Shown one piece after another: positions 25,488 through 33,612 of a stretch of DNA of 47,658 nucleotides. Position 1 is the stretch's first letter. Every line of letters begins with the position of its first letter. Position numbers and translations under genes: made by a program. A model generated the notes under the pieces. It made no database searches and was not told where the DNA came from. It saw only the letters and a program-made list of their open reading frames with translations. The DNA lies in the NCBI RefSeq assembly GCF_018390605.1, contig NZ_JAHBGD010000022.1, positions 1 through 47,658 of the forward strand, read 5' to 3'. The DNA comes from Ancylobacter defluvii (GTDB lineage Bacteria > Pseudomonadota > Alphaproteobacteria > Rhizobiales > Xanthobacteraceae).

Positions 25488-27215
25488 TCACGGCGCCTTG
25501 CGAGCCACGGTCGCCGAGCCGGGACCGTTGAAGGACACGGCCGGCGTCTGGGGATCGGCATCGTCATCCCAGGGCAGCGGCTCGACGATCGGCATGTGGC
25601 GGGCGCGCAGATCCACCACCATGGCGAGCGGCACCCCGAGCCGGCTGATGGTGCGATAGGTCAGGCCGGGCACCAGATTGTCGCAGCCGACATTCCGGGC
25701 GGTCAGCAGGAAATCGGCGTCGTCCCAGCTCTCGGTCAGTTCGAGATCCGGGCCGAGAAATGGTTGAATCTGGCCATCCTCGGCGCAGATCGCCACCTTG
25801 TACGGCTTGGCTGGCGGATGCGCCTCGATGCCGGTGCGCAAGGCGGTCGCCGCCTCTCGCATGGTTGCCGACCAGTAATCGCCCTCGAAGCGGCCATCGG
25901 CACCTTTGAGGCCGCCGACCAATTGGTTGTAGCCGACATATTCATAGGGATGCAGCGCCACGAAGGTCACGGCATTGAAAGCGAACAGCGACCCGGCGGT
26001 GGCGGCGGTGGCCAGCGCCAGCACCGGCGAAAGGCGTAGGGCCGCCTGCCACAGCGCCGCGATGCCGAGCGCGGCGGCGATCGTCGCCGGCGGAATCACG
26101 AACAGGAAATGGCGGATGCCGTTATAGAGCGGAGGATGCTCGGCCAACGTAAAGGTGACCGGGACCGCCAGCGCCAGAACCAGCGGCAGGAAGACCAGTT
26201 GCCGGCGCCGCCGGGCGGCGTCGGCCCGCAACAGGGCCAAGATGCCGAACGGTATCGCCGCGACGAGGCCGGCGACTGCGATATCCGGCAGCTTGATGAG
26301 CAGATACTCGCTCATATAGGTACCCGGCACCTCGCCGATCGGCAGGTTCTGGCCGTTGATCAGCGTGCTCAGGTCGAAGCTGAAATGGCTGAAGGCGCCC
26401 ATCGCCTCGAAGAGATTGGTCGGCGGCAGCATCGACCACGGCCAGGCAAGCGCCGTCACCGCAGCCGCGATCAGCCCGGCCGGAATCAACCGCATCACCA
26501 GGCGCAGGATCAGTCGCAGGTCGCGATGGATCGCCCCGGCAACGGCGATCGTCAGGCCGAGATAGAACACCGCGAACACGCCGCCGACCCGTAGCCCGAG
26601 CGCGCAGCCGACGGCGAAGCCGAGACCCGCCACCATCCGCCAGCTTGGCAGGCCCGGCAGGGCGGCCGCGACGCAGGTAATGAAATAGAGGCTCCACGCC
26701 ATGGTGGCCGCGAAGGGCACGTCCTTGGTGTGGGTGAACATCGCCCCGCCATACATACCGGTGACGGCCAGCATCGCCACGGCGAGGATCGCGGTCTTCT
26801 CGCCGGCAAGGAGCCGGGTCCAGCGCCATACCGCCACCAGTCCGGCAAGGCCGAAGCAGGCCGAGATCAGGTGGCGCAGGTCATAAACCGGCAGGCTGAT
26901 ATAAGGCTCCAGCCCGGCGGCGATCAGGTCGAACAGCCCGCCATAGAGATAGAGGTTGATGTAATGGAAGGCGCGATCGTCCTTGAAGCCGCTGCCGTAC
27001 CACTGCCAGAGCAGCTGGCCATAGGTGTGCTGCACCGGCTCGTCATTGCTGATGCCGTAGTCGCGGAACACCACCAGCACCCAGGCGGTGAGGCCGGCGA
27101 ACAAGACGATGCTGCACAGGCGCGTCAGCGTCTGCGACTGCCACGCATGGACGACAAGCGCGCCGAGGCGGCCGGCGAGGGTAGCCGGCGTCGGCCGGGA
27201 GGCGGCGATTGTCAC
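25488..27215 (-). CDS. multi-membrane glycosyltransferase (GT39/ArnT-like), lipid-linked donor
   Basis: A 575-residue integral membrane protein with about eleven to twelve helices and a soluble C-terminal part of roughly 120 residues. The first periplasmic loop carries an acidic motif, SNDEPVQHTYGQ, in the place where GT-C enzymes such as ArnT and PMT hold their catalytic aspartate. A second conserved-looking patch is MFTHTKDVPFAATMAW. Such enzymes take a sugar from polyprenyl phosphate on the periplasmic side and add it to lipid A, a glycan or a protein. The GTG start overlaps the stop of the GT2 gene (GTGA), and gtrA follows by one base, so all three are co-translated. The acceptor is inferred from context only. 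Confidence 0.78.
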   Translation of the reverse strand: MTIAASRPTPATLAGRLGALVVHAWQSQTLTRLCSIVLFAGLTAWVLVVFRDYGISNDEPVQHTYGQLLWQWYGSGFKDDRAFHYINLYLYGGLFDLIAAGLEPYISLPVYDLRHLISACFGLAGLVAVWRWTRLLAGEKTAILAVAMLAVTGMYGGAMFTHTKDVPFAATMAWSLYFITCVAAALPGLPSWRMVAGLGFAVGCALGLRVGGVFAVFYLGLTIAVAGAIHRDLRLILRLVMRLIPAGLIAAAVTALAWPWSMLPPTNLFEAMGAFSHFSFDLSTLINGQNLPIGEVPGTYMSEYLLIKLPDIAVAGLVAAIPFGILALLRADAARRRRQLVFLPLVLALAVPVTFTLAEHPPLYNGIRHFLFVIPPATIAAALGIAALWQAALRLSPVLALATAATAGSLFAFNAVTFVALHPYEYVGYNQLVGGLKGADGRFEGDYWSATMREAATALRTGIEAHPPAKPYKVAICAEDGQIQPFLGPDLELTESWDDADFLLTARNVGCDNLVPGLTYRTISRLGVPLAMVVDLRARHMPIVEPLPWDDDADPQTPAVSFNGPGSATVARKAP

Positions 27216-28237
27216 GGCTGCGTCTCAACCTGCGGAACGAGGGGAGCGGAAAACGAGGCAGCCGGGACATAGCCGACTTCGTCGGCGACGATATAAAGCG
27301 GGCGCTGTTTCACTTCCGTGAAGATGCGACCGATATATTCGCCCATCACCCCGAGGCTGATCAGCTGCACGCCGGAGAAAAACAGCGTCGAAACCATGAT
27401 GCTGGCAAAGCCCGGCGTCTTGACGCCCAAGAACAGCGCCTCGCCGATCAGATAAATGCCATAGAGCGCGGACAGCGCGGCAAGGCCGACGCCGATCAAC
27501 GACCAGACGCGCAGCGGCACCATGGAAAAGGACGACAGACCATCCACCGCATAGCGCAACAGCCGGATGAAGTTGAAGGAGCTCACGCCGGCCGTGCGCT
27601 CGGCGACCTCGAAATCGACCTCCGCCTGCTGGAAGCCGACCCAGCTGGTGATGCCCTTCATGAAGCGGTTGCGCTCCGGCAGGGCGTTGATGGCGTTGAC
27701 CACCCGACGGTCGAACAACCGGAAGTCGCCAGCACCCTCGGGGATGTCCACTTCGCACATCAACCGGAAGAACTGGTAAAACCCCTTGCTGAACAGCCGC
27801 CGCGCCAGCGGATCGGTGCGGCGCGAGCGGCGCACGGCAGTAACCATCTGCGCGCCGCGGCTCCATGCCTCGATCAGCTTCGGCACCACTTCCGGCGGAT
27901 GCTGCAGATCGGAATCCATCAACACGACGACATCGCCGGTGGCGGCGCGCAGGCCGGCGGCCATCGCCGCCTCCTTGCCGAAATTGCGAGCGAAGCGCAG
28001 CCCGCGCACGCCGGCATCGTTCATGCCGATCGCCGCGACCCGCGCAAAGCTGTCGTCCCGGCTGCCATCGTCGACGAAGACGAATTCGCGCACCAACCCC
28101 GGATAGGCGTCGAGCGCCCGGCAGAGCCGCCGATGCAGCTCCTCGAGATTGGCGGCTTCGTTATACACAGGGATGACGAACGAAATCAGCCGGGGCACAC
28201 GATTCTGCAGCGTGCTTTTGGGCGTACTATGAATCAT
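27212..28237 (-). CDS. polyprenyl-phosphate glycosyltransferase (GT2, GtrB/ArnC type)
   Basis: A 341-residue enzyme that should load a sugar onto undecaprenyl phosphate on the cytoplasmic face. The GT-A domain shows FVIPVYNEAANLEELH, EFVFVDDGSRDDS and the metal-binding MDSDLQHPPE. Two C-terminal membrane helices are followed by the diagnostic LGVMGEYIGRIFTEVKQRPLYIV, which marks the GtrB/ArnC/dolichyl-phosphate-mannose-synthase branch rather than HpnI-type enzymes. It is first of three genes in a tight operon. A deacetylase gene diverges 107 bases away. The ribosome site before the ATG at 28237 is weak. Confidence 0.88.
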   Translation of the reverse strand: MIHSTPKSTLQNRVPRLISFVIPVYNEAANLEELHRRLCRALDAYPGLVREFVFVDDGSRDDSFARVAAIGMNDAGVRGLRFARNFGKEAAMAAGLRAATGDVVVLMDSDLQHPPEVVPKLIEAWSRGAQMVTAVRRSRRTDPLARRLFSKGFYQFFRLMCEVDIPEGAGDFRLFDRRVVNAINALPERNRFMKGITSWVGFQQAEVDFEVAERTAGVSSFNFIRLLRYAVDGLSSFSMVPLRVWSLIGVGLAALSALYGIYLIGEALFLGVKTPGFASIMVSTLFFSGVQLISLGVMGEYIGRIFTEVKQRPLYIVADEVGYVPAASFSAPLVPQVETQP

Positions 28238-28285
28238 CTGCGGAACTTTCCGGCTCAGACGTCAAATAGTCGGCAGCGGTCTTAT

Positions 28286-28314
28286 TTGCTGCTTATTCCA
28301 TAGTTAAGTATAAA
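28286..28314 (+). promoter_or_regulatory. sigma-70-type promoter for the deacetylase gene
   Basis: TTGCTG (28286-28291) and TATAAA (28309-28314) are separated by exactly 17 bases within a markedly AT-rich intergenic region. Transcription would start near 28321, giving a leader of about 24 bases before the GTG. The region must also carry the divergent glycosyltransferase promoter, where I find only a weak candidate. Confidence 0.6.
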
Positions 28315-28344
28315 TCAATTGCGATATTTTTAGGGCTCCAATAA

Positions 28345-29217
28345 GTGGCGGAATCGACACGTTCACCCGTAGTAATCTGTGCCGATGACTTCGGTTTAAG
28401 CAGTGGCGTTTCGGCAGGCATCATCGAATTGATTACCTTGCGGCGCCTATCCGCCACCAGCGCGATGACCGGCCTGCCGGGATGGCGGCGGGATAGCGGC
28501 GAGCTCTCCCGCCTCGTCCGGCAACACTCCGCCGACGTCGGATTGCACCTTACGCTGACCGGCCAGCGGCCGCTTACGAGCGCGCAAGGTCTTGCCGCAA
28601 ATGAACGGCTGCCGTCGATCGCCACGCTGACCCGCGCCGCGCTGACCCGCAGCCTGCCGCTGGAAGCCGTGCGCGCCGAACTAAGGGCGCAGCTCGACGC
28701 CTTCGAGGATGTCTGGGGCGCTCCGCCGGATTATCTCGACGGCCACCAGCATTGCCATATCCTGCCGGGAATCCGGCGGGTGGTGATGGAGGAGCTGGCG
28801 AACCGCTATGACGGCTCGCCCTGGCTGCGCTCCTGCAGTGAAACGCTGCATCGCGCCGCGCGGCGACGCATCGGATTTCCCAAGGCCGTCATGGTCGGTG
28901 CCTTCAATACCGGCCTGCGGGCACAGGCAGCGCAGCGCGGCATCGCCACTAATGACAGTTTCCGCGGCTTCTACGATTTCTCCGACCGGGTGCCCTATGC
29001 GCAGGTGTTCCGGGGCAGCATCGCCGACGCCGCCGATAGCGGCCGGGTGCTGGTGCACTGCCATCCCGGCCGGGTCGATGCCGAGCTTGTCGCGCTCGAT
29101 CCGCTTACGACGCCGCGCGAGCGCGAACTCGCCTATCTCGCCTCGTCCGAATGCGGCGACGATCTGGCGCGGGCGGGCGTGCGGGCGGCGCGTTTCGTCG
29201 AGCTGACCGAGGCTTAG
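28345..29217 (+). CDS. YdjC/ChbG-HpnK family carbohydrate deacetylase
   Basis: A 290-residue sugar N-deacetylase candidate. The metal and catalytic residues of the family are visible: the double aspartate in VICADDFGLS (Asp14-Asp15), His in DVGLHLTLT, the DGHQHCH motif, and a late His in VLVHCHPGR. Known members deacetylate chitobiose (ChbG), hopanoid glucosamine (HpnK) or undecaprenyl-phosphate-GalNAc (NaxD). There is no signal peptide, so it acts in the cytoplasm. Diverging from a GtrB/ArnC-type glycosyltransferase operon, it most likely removes the acetyl group from the polyprenyl-linked sugar, as NaxD does. The GTG start has TAGGG nine bases upstream. Confidence 0.85.
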   Translation: MAESTRSPVVICADDFGLSSGVSAGIIELITLRRLSATSAMTGLPGWRRDSGELSRLVRQHSADVGLHLTLTGQRPLTSAQGLAANERLPSIATLTRAALTRSLPLEAVRAELRAQLDAFEDVWGAPPDYLDGHQHCHILPGIRRVVMEELANRYDGSPWLRSCSETLHRAARRRIGFPKAVMVGAFNTGLRAQAAQRGIATNDSFRGFYDFSDRVPYAQVFRGSIADAADSGRVLVHCHPGRVDAELVALDPLTTPRERELAYLASSECGDDLARAGVRAARFVELTEA

Positions 29218-29222
29218 CGGCC

Positions 29223-29261
29223 GAGCCTTGCTTGCCGTTCGCCGGATACTGAGCGAGGCTC
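29223..29261 (+). terminator. imperfect hairpin between the deacetylase and M23 peptidase genes
   Basis: gagccttgc (29223-29231) and gcgaggctc (29253-29261) pair at eight of nine positions across 21 bases, right after the deacetylase stop. It could end that message or structure the leader of the next gene; there is no T-run. Confidence 0.3.
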
Positions 29262-29285
29262 TGCGCCTTCGGTTGGAGGTATCCC

Positions 29286-30497
29286 ATGTCCCGCGCCGCT
29301 GCCGCCATTCTGCTCGCACTCGCTCTCCAGCTGACGCCGGCCGCCGCCCAGTCGCTGCGGGAGGGCGAGACGTTGAGCTCGATCACCGTGGCACCGCTCA
29401 CCCCGCCGCATCCGGTGCGCGGCAGCGACGGGCGCACCCATCTCGCCTATGAATTGATCGTCACCAATTCGAGCCGGCTTTTCGTCACCGTGGACAAGGT
29501 CGAAGCGGTGACGCCCGAAGGAGCGACCCTCGCCACATTGGAGGGCAAGCGGCTAGCGGCAATGTTGCAACGCTTCGGCGGCGAAGGCCCCACCTTGGCC
29601 CCGGGAACCACGGCGACGCTGTTCATGGATGTCGCGCTGCCGGACGGGGCGCCTCTTCCCGGGCAGATCGCCACCCGCGTCGGCGCCACCCGCCAGGGCG
29701 CCGACAAGGACGGCAAGCCTATACCTATGCCGGTCGATACGCCGTTTCCGGCACGCTATGACTTCACCACCGCGCCCGTCGCCGTCGGCAGGGCGGCGGT
29801 AGTGATCGAGGCGCCGCTGCGGGGCAAGGGCTGGGTGGCGGTGAACGGCTGCTGCGACAGCATCACCTCGCATCGCGGGGCGGTGATGGCGGTGAACGGC
29901 CTGTTGCGCGTACCGGAGCGTTTCGCCATCGATTTCGTGAAGCTCGACGACGACGGCCGGCTATTTACCGGCCCCGAGGGCACGCTCGCCAGCTACCCAT
30001 TCTATGGCACGCCGATCCACGCGGTTGCCGGCGGCACGGTGGTCAATCTCTATGACGAGACGGACGAGCAGGTGCCGGGCCAGCCCGCCAAGGGCATCAC
30101 CACCGCGAATATCGGCGGCAACATGATGGTCGTCGACATTGGCGGCGGCAACTTCGTCTTCTACGCCCATCTCCAGCGTGGCAGCCTGCAACGCAACGGA
30201 GCACCGCTGAAGCTCGGCGACGAGGTGAAGGCCGGCGACGTGATCGGCCTGCTGGGCAACACCGGCAATTCCTCGGCGCCACACCTGCATTTCCACGTGA
30301 TGGACGGCCCCTCGCCGCTCGATGCTGACGGCCTGCCCTATGTGTTCCGCCGCTTCACCGGCATGGGCGTGCTACCGCCCGAGGAAGATGACGCCCTCGA
30401 GAGCGGCTGGGCGCTGAAGATCGACGCCAGCCGTCTGGTCGGACCGCAAACAGACGCATTGCCGCTGAACGATCAGGTGGTCGATTTCGGCGAGTAA
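29286..30497 (+). CDS. exported M23-family metallopeptidase
   Basis: A 403-residue periplasmic peptidase candidate with a Sec signal (MSRAAAAILLALALQLTPAAA, cleavage near AQS). The C-terminal half is an M23/LytM domain. The HxH zinc motif is HLHFH near residue 336. The first zinc ligands appear in the variant form seen in one subfamily, a TSHRGAV segment followed by RFAIDF, rather than the usual HxGxD. The N-terminal half is an unidentified beta-rich region. GGAGGT five bases before the ATG fixes the start. It would cut peptidoglycan cross-bridges or activate an amidase. It converges, with a 25-base overlap, on the ftsE-ftsX-ydcF operon. Confidence 0.85.
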   Translation: MSRAAAAILLALALQLTPAAAQSLREGETLSSITVAPLTPPHPVRGSDGRTHLAYELIVTNSSRLFVTVDKVEAVTPEGATLATLEGKRLAAMLQRFGGEGPTLAPGTTATLFMDVALPDGAPLPGQIATRVGATRQGADKDGKPIPMPVDTPFPARYDFTTAPVAVGRAAVVIEAPLRGKGWVAVNGCCDSITSHRGAVMAVNGLLRVPERFAIDFVKLDDDGRLFTGPEGTLASYPFYGTPIHAVAGGTVVNLYDETDEQVPGQPAKGITTANIGGNMMVVDIGGGNFVFYAHLQRGSLQRNGAPLKLGDEVKAGDVIGLLGNTGNSSAPHLHFHVMDGPSPLDADGLPYVFRRFTGMGVLPPEEDDALESGWALKIDASRLVGPQTDALPLNDQVVDFGE

Positions 30498-31165
30498 GGC
30501 GGAAAGACCGCCGTCAGTTCATCGGTGGTCGCCGGCGATGGCCGGATGCCGGCATAGGCGGCAAGATACTTCACATATTCCAGCATCAGCATCCTGCCGG
30601 AAGCCAGCGTGCCCCAGAATCCGGGACGCGCGACGCCAACGACCGGGTAGGGCAGCAGCTCGACATCCGGCATGGCGCGTTCCATCTCCACCAGCGCGCG
30701 CGGCATATGCCAGCCCGATGTGACGACGATGAGCGAGCGGAAGCCGAGCCGATGTGCCCATTGCGCCGCCTCGATGGCATTACCGCGGGTGTTGAGTGCC
30801 GAACGGCCGAGCTCGGCGCAGCAATCGAGCACCGTCTGCGCCACCGGCACCGTGCGGCCGATCTCGACAAGCGTGGTCTCGGGATGAACCCCGGTGATCA
30901 GCAGGCGCCGCCCGCGCTGCTCAGCCAGCAGATTGGCGGCCTCCGCCACCCGATCGGCACCGCCGGTCAGAACCACGATGCCGTCGGCTGTGCGGCCGGT
31001 ACGGTCGGCGGGCCCGAGAATGCAGAACAGGAAGACCAGAAAGCCCACGAGAAACAGCACCAGCGCGCATGTCAGCAGGCAGGTGGCGAGCGTCATAAAC
31101 CGCCGAAGCCGGCTCGGGCGAGCCGCGGTCTCCTGGTGAAGCGACGCTGATTCGCTCTTCGTCAC
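30473..31165 (-). CDS. YdcF/ElyC-SanA family (DUF218) membrane protein
   Basis: A 230-residue protein with one N-terminal membrane helix (about residues 24-50) and a periplasmic DUF218 domain. Family marks are GIVVLTGGADRV, EQRGRRLLITGVHPET, NTRGNAIEAAQWA and VTSGWHMPRALVEMERAMP. ElyC and SanA affect peptidoglycan assembly and envelope integrity in E. coli; the reaction is unknown. The GTG at 31165 follows the ftsX stop by 11 bases with GGTGG as ribosome site. A larger apparent open frame runs back through ftsX in another frame and is an artefact. Its end overlaps the convergent M23 gene by 25 bases. Confidence 0.85.
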   Translation of the reverse strand: MTKSESASLHQETAARPSRLRRFMTLATCLLTCALVLFLVGFLVFLFCILGPADRTGRTADGIVVLTGGADRVAEAANLLAEQRGRRLLITGVHPETTLVEIGRTVPVAQTVLDCCAELGRSALNTRGNAIEAAQWAHRLGFRSLIVVTSGWHMPRALVEMERAMPDVELLPYPVVGVARPGFWGTLASGRMLMLEYVKYLAAYAGIRPSPATTDELTAVFPPYSPKSTT

Positions 31166-31176
31166 GGATGAGCCAC

Positions 31177-32187
31177 CTAGCTGATGCCGCGTAGAGTCCG
31201 GTAGACGGTGATGCGCGAGGTCACCGCAGTGACCAGCGCCACCAGAACCGACGCCCCGAGGATGCCGCCATAGCCCCGGAGATCGAGCGTCATCACCCCG
31301 ACCAACGTATCGGCCGGCGTGCCAGTACCTATCCAGTGCGGAAGCGTCGAGGCCAGGAAGAACACCGCTATCGCTATGCCACCGCCAAGTGCCCCACCCT
31401 TGAGGCCTACGGCAAGAAAATGATGCTGGAACTCCGCGGCGATGAAGCCGTCGCGGGCGCCGACGAAGTGCAGCACCTCGACGATGGGCCGCGCCGCGTC
31501 CACCGCCGCACGGGTGGCGAACACCACGCACAGCACGGTCGCGGCGGCGACGAGGCCGAGCACCGCGAGGCCGATCGCCACCACCACGCGGGCGGTGGTG
31601 GACAGGCGCTGTGTCCATTGCCGGTGATCGTCGAAGCTCGCCGAAGGCACTTGTTCCGCCAGCGCGGCGCGCAACGTCTCTGCGGTCTCCGGGCCGGCAT
31701 CCGGCGCCAGCGTCACCGCCACCAGCCGTGGCACCGGCAGGCTGGAGACATCGAGACCCGTACCGAGCCACGGCTCCAACAGCCGGGCGGTCTCCTTGGC
31801 ATCGAGCGCGCGAGCTTCCGCAACCCCCGAGGTCGCCTTGGCGACGTTGACCGCCTTGGCAAGCGCGGCCTCGACATCGAGGCCTCCGCCGGGTTTTACC
31901 TGGATGGTGGTCTCGCGGGCGATGTCGGAGGTCCATTCCGATGCCACCGACCGAACCGCCGCCACCGAGCCGATGGTGATGCCGGCAAGAAAGGTCATGA
32001 TCGCCACGACGGCGACCAGCGCCCCGCCGGTGACGGTCGCCGACGGCACGATGGCGTGCGGGGTGCGCGAATGCCGGCCGACCCCGGCCTCGCCGGTGCG
32101 CCCGCCAGGCAGCAATGCCCGGATCCGCGCCCACAATCCGTTCTGGGCCGCGGAATCGGGGGCGGAAATTTGATGCACCTCAGTCAT
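31177..32187 (-). CDS. ftsX: cell division protein FtsX, ABC-transporter-like membrane subunit
   Basis: A 336-residue inner-membrane protein with four helices, one after about 50 residues and three near the C-terminus, and a large periplasmic loop between the first two. This is the FtsX layout. The loop (SVASEWTSDIARETTIQVKPGG onward) is where FtsX contacts periplasmic peptidoglycan hydrolase activators of the EnvC/PcsB type. The gene overlaps the end of ftsE by eight bases, so the complex is probably made in step. The N-terminus is longer than in E. coli, with a basic, proline-poor cytoplasmic stretch. Confidence 0.9.
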   Translation of the reverse strand: MTEVHQISAPDSAAQNGLWARIRALLPGGRTGEAGVGRHSRTPHAIVPSATVTGGALVAVVAIMTFLAGITIGSVAAVRSVASEWTSDIARETTIQVKPGGGLDVEAALAKAVNVAKATSGVAEARALDAKETARLLEPWLGTGLDVSSLPVPRLVAVTLAPDAGPETAETLRAALAEQVPSASFDDHRQWTQRLSTTARVVVAIGLAVLGLVAAATVLCVVFATRAAVDAARPIVEVLHFVGARDGFIAAEFQHHFLAVGLKGGALGGGIAIAVFFLASTLPHWIGTGTPADTLVGVMTLDLRGYGGILGASVLVALVTAVTSRITVYRTLRGIS

Positions 32188-32839
32188 AGACGGTCAGCCG
32201 TCCCTGGTTGATCACCAGCCGGCGGGCGTCGAACTGGTCCATCAGCGCGATGTCATGGGTGGCGATTAGCACCGAGGTGCCGGTCTTGTGCAACTCGACG
32301 AAGAGGCGCAACAGCCGGCGCGCCAGTCGCGGGTCGACATTGCCGGTCGGCTCGTCGGCAAGCAGGATCTCCGGCCGGCTGATCAGCGCGCGGGCGATGG
32401 CGGCACGCTGCTTCTCGCCGCCCGACAGCACCGGCGGCAGCACATGCATGCGCTCGCCGAGCCCGACCCAGCCGAGCAGCTCGGTCACCTCGGCGCGATA
32501 GCTCGCCTCCTCGCGCTCCTGCACGCGCAGCGGCAGCGCGACGTTCTCATAGGTGGTGAGATGGTCGAGCAAGCGAAAATCCTGGAACACGATGCCGATG
32601 CGCTGGCGCAGCGCCGCCACGTCATCCGGCCCGAGTGCGGCGACATCGCGGCCGAAGACGTTGATGAGGCCGCGCGTCGGGCGCAGCGACAGGAACATCA
32701 GCCGCAGCAGCGTGGTCTTGCCGGCACCGGACGGGCCGGTCAGGAACTGGAAGGAATGCGGAGGAATGCCGAAAGTGACGTCCCTCAGCACCTCGGGCCC
32801 CATGCCGTAGCGCAGCCCGACATTTTCGAAGCGAACCAA
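32180..32839 (-). CDS. ftsE: cell division ATP-binding protein FtsE
   Basis: A 219-residue ATPase partner of FtsX. Walker A is GPSGAGKT (residues 35-42), the signature LSGGEKQRAAIARAL, Walker B ILLADEPTGNVD, and the switch histidine is in IATHDIALMD. The start is a TTG at 32839 with GAGGGATT upstream and gives the family's usual length. The open frame continues to 32941, but that extension matches nothing. It is first in ftsE-ftsX-ydcF. FtsEX couples ATP hydrolysis to septal peptidoglycan hydrolysis, and an M23 peptidase gene lies at the other end of the operon. Confidence 0.92.
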   Translation of the reverse strand: MVRFENVGLRYGMGPEVLRDVTFGIPPHSFQFLTGPSGAGKTTLLRLMFLSLRPTRGLINVFGRDVAALGPDDVAALRQRIGIVFQDFRLLDHLTTYENVALPLRVQEREEASYRAEVTELLGWVGLGERMHVLPPVLSGGEKQRAAIARALISRPEILLADEPTGNVDPRLARRLLRLFVELHKTGTSVLIATHDIALMDQFDARRLVINQGRLTVYD

Positions 32840-33014
32840 TCTGCGAATCCCTCGGACCTGAACAAGTGCCGCCAGCGGCGACCATGCCGGCCTTGTCCTA
32901 ACATAGAGTGTGCATTCTTGTCGGGAACCCGCCACCGGCATCTCCGTCTGGACGCGGGAGGATCACCCGGTCCATCCTGCACCCCGCAAGCGAATTCGAC
33001 GATCAGGAGGCATC

Positions 33015-33581
33015 ATGAGCGAAGCGGATACCGGGGCGCGGGCGACCTCGCCGAAGATCGAGGTGTTGTTCGACGCCGAGACCATTGCCGCCCGCAATCG
33101 CGCGCTCGCCGACGAGATCGTCGCCGCCAAGCCGGAGAAGCTGGTGGTGATCGCGGTGCTGAAGGGCAGCTTCGTCTTTGCCGCCGACCTGATCCGCGCC
33201 ATGCATGATGCCGGCCTGGCGCCGGAGGTGGAATTCATCACCCTGTCGAGCTACCGCGATTCGCAGGTCTCGGCCGGCTACGTAACCGTGCTGCGCGACA
33301 TCGACAGCGAGGTGAAGGGACGCGACGTGCTCCTGATCGACGATATCCTCGAATCGGGCCGCACCCTCGCCTTCGCCAAGGACCTTCTGGCGGCGCGCGG
33401 CGCCCGGCGCGTGATGGTATGCGTGCTGCTGGAGAAATCGCACAAGCGGGCGGTACAGATCGAGGCCGATTTCGTCGGCTTTCCCTGCCCCGACTATTTC
33501 GTGGTCGGCTATGGCATGGACGTCGCCCACGCCTACCGGCAGCTGCCCTTTATCGGCCATATCCCCGACGGCGAAGGCTGA
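33015..33581 (+). CDS. hpt: hypoxanthine phosphoribosyltransferase
   Basis: A 188-residue type I PRTase converting hypoxanthine or guanine plus PRPP to IMP or GMP in purine salvage. The PRPP loop is LLIDDILESGRTL, the catalytic flexible-loop region is SSYRDSQVSAGYV, and the base-binding end is DYFVVGYGMDVAHAYRQLPFIG. A strong AGGAGG (33005-33010) fixes the ATG at 33015. It diverges from ftsE across 175 bases and converges with the MerR gene, 31 bases apart. It looks like an ordinary housekeeping gene. Confidence 0.95.
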   Translation: MSEADTGARATSPKIEVLFDAETIAARNRALADEIVAAKPEKLVVIAVLKGSFVFAADLIRAMHDAGLAPEVEFITLSSYRDSQVSAGYVTVLRDIDSEVKGRDVLLIDDILESGRTLAFAKDLLAARGARRVMVCVLLEKSHKRAVQIEADFVGFPCPDYFVVGYGMDVAHAYRQLPFIGHIPDGEG

Positions 33582-33612
33582 AGCCCGGCACAGCAGCCGG
33601 CGGCCGATTCTC

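Noticed and set aside
25076..28237. Phage-type GtrABC serotype-conversion cassette
   Set aside because: The gene trio fits, but there is no integrase, att site or phage gene, and the divergent deacetylase points to amino-sugar addition instead.
27212..29217. HpnI/HpnK hopanoid-glucosamine pair
   Set aside because: The glycosyltransferase has the C-terminal helices and signature of GtrB/ArnC enzymes rather than HpnI, and no other hopanoid gene is present.
30473..32134. Apparent single 553-codon gene joining ydcF and an ftsX-overlapping frame
   Set aside because: The first part is the ftsX region in the wrong frame; ydcF has its own GTG and ribosome site after the ftsX stop.
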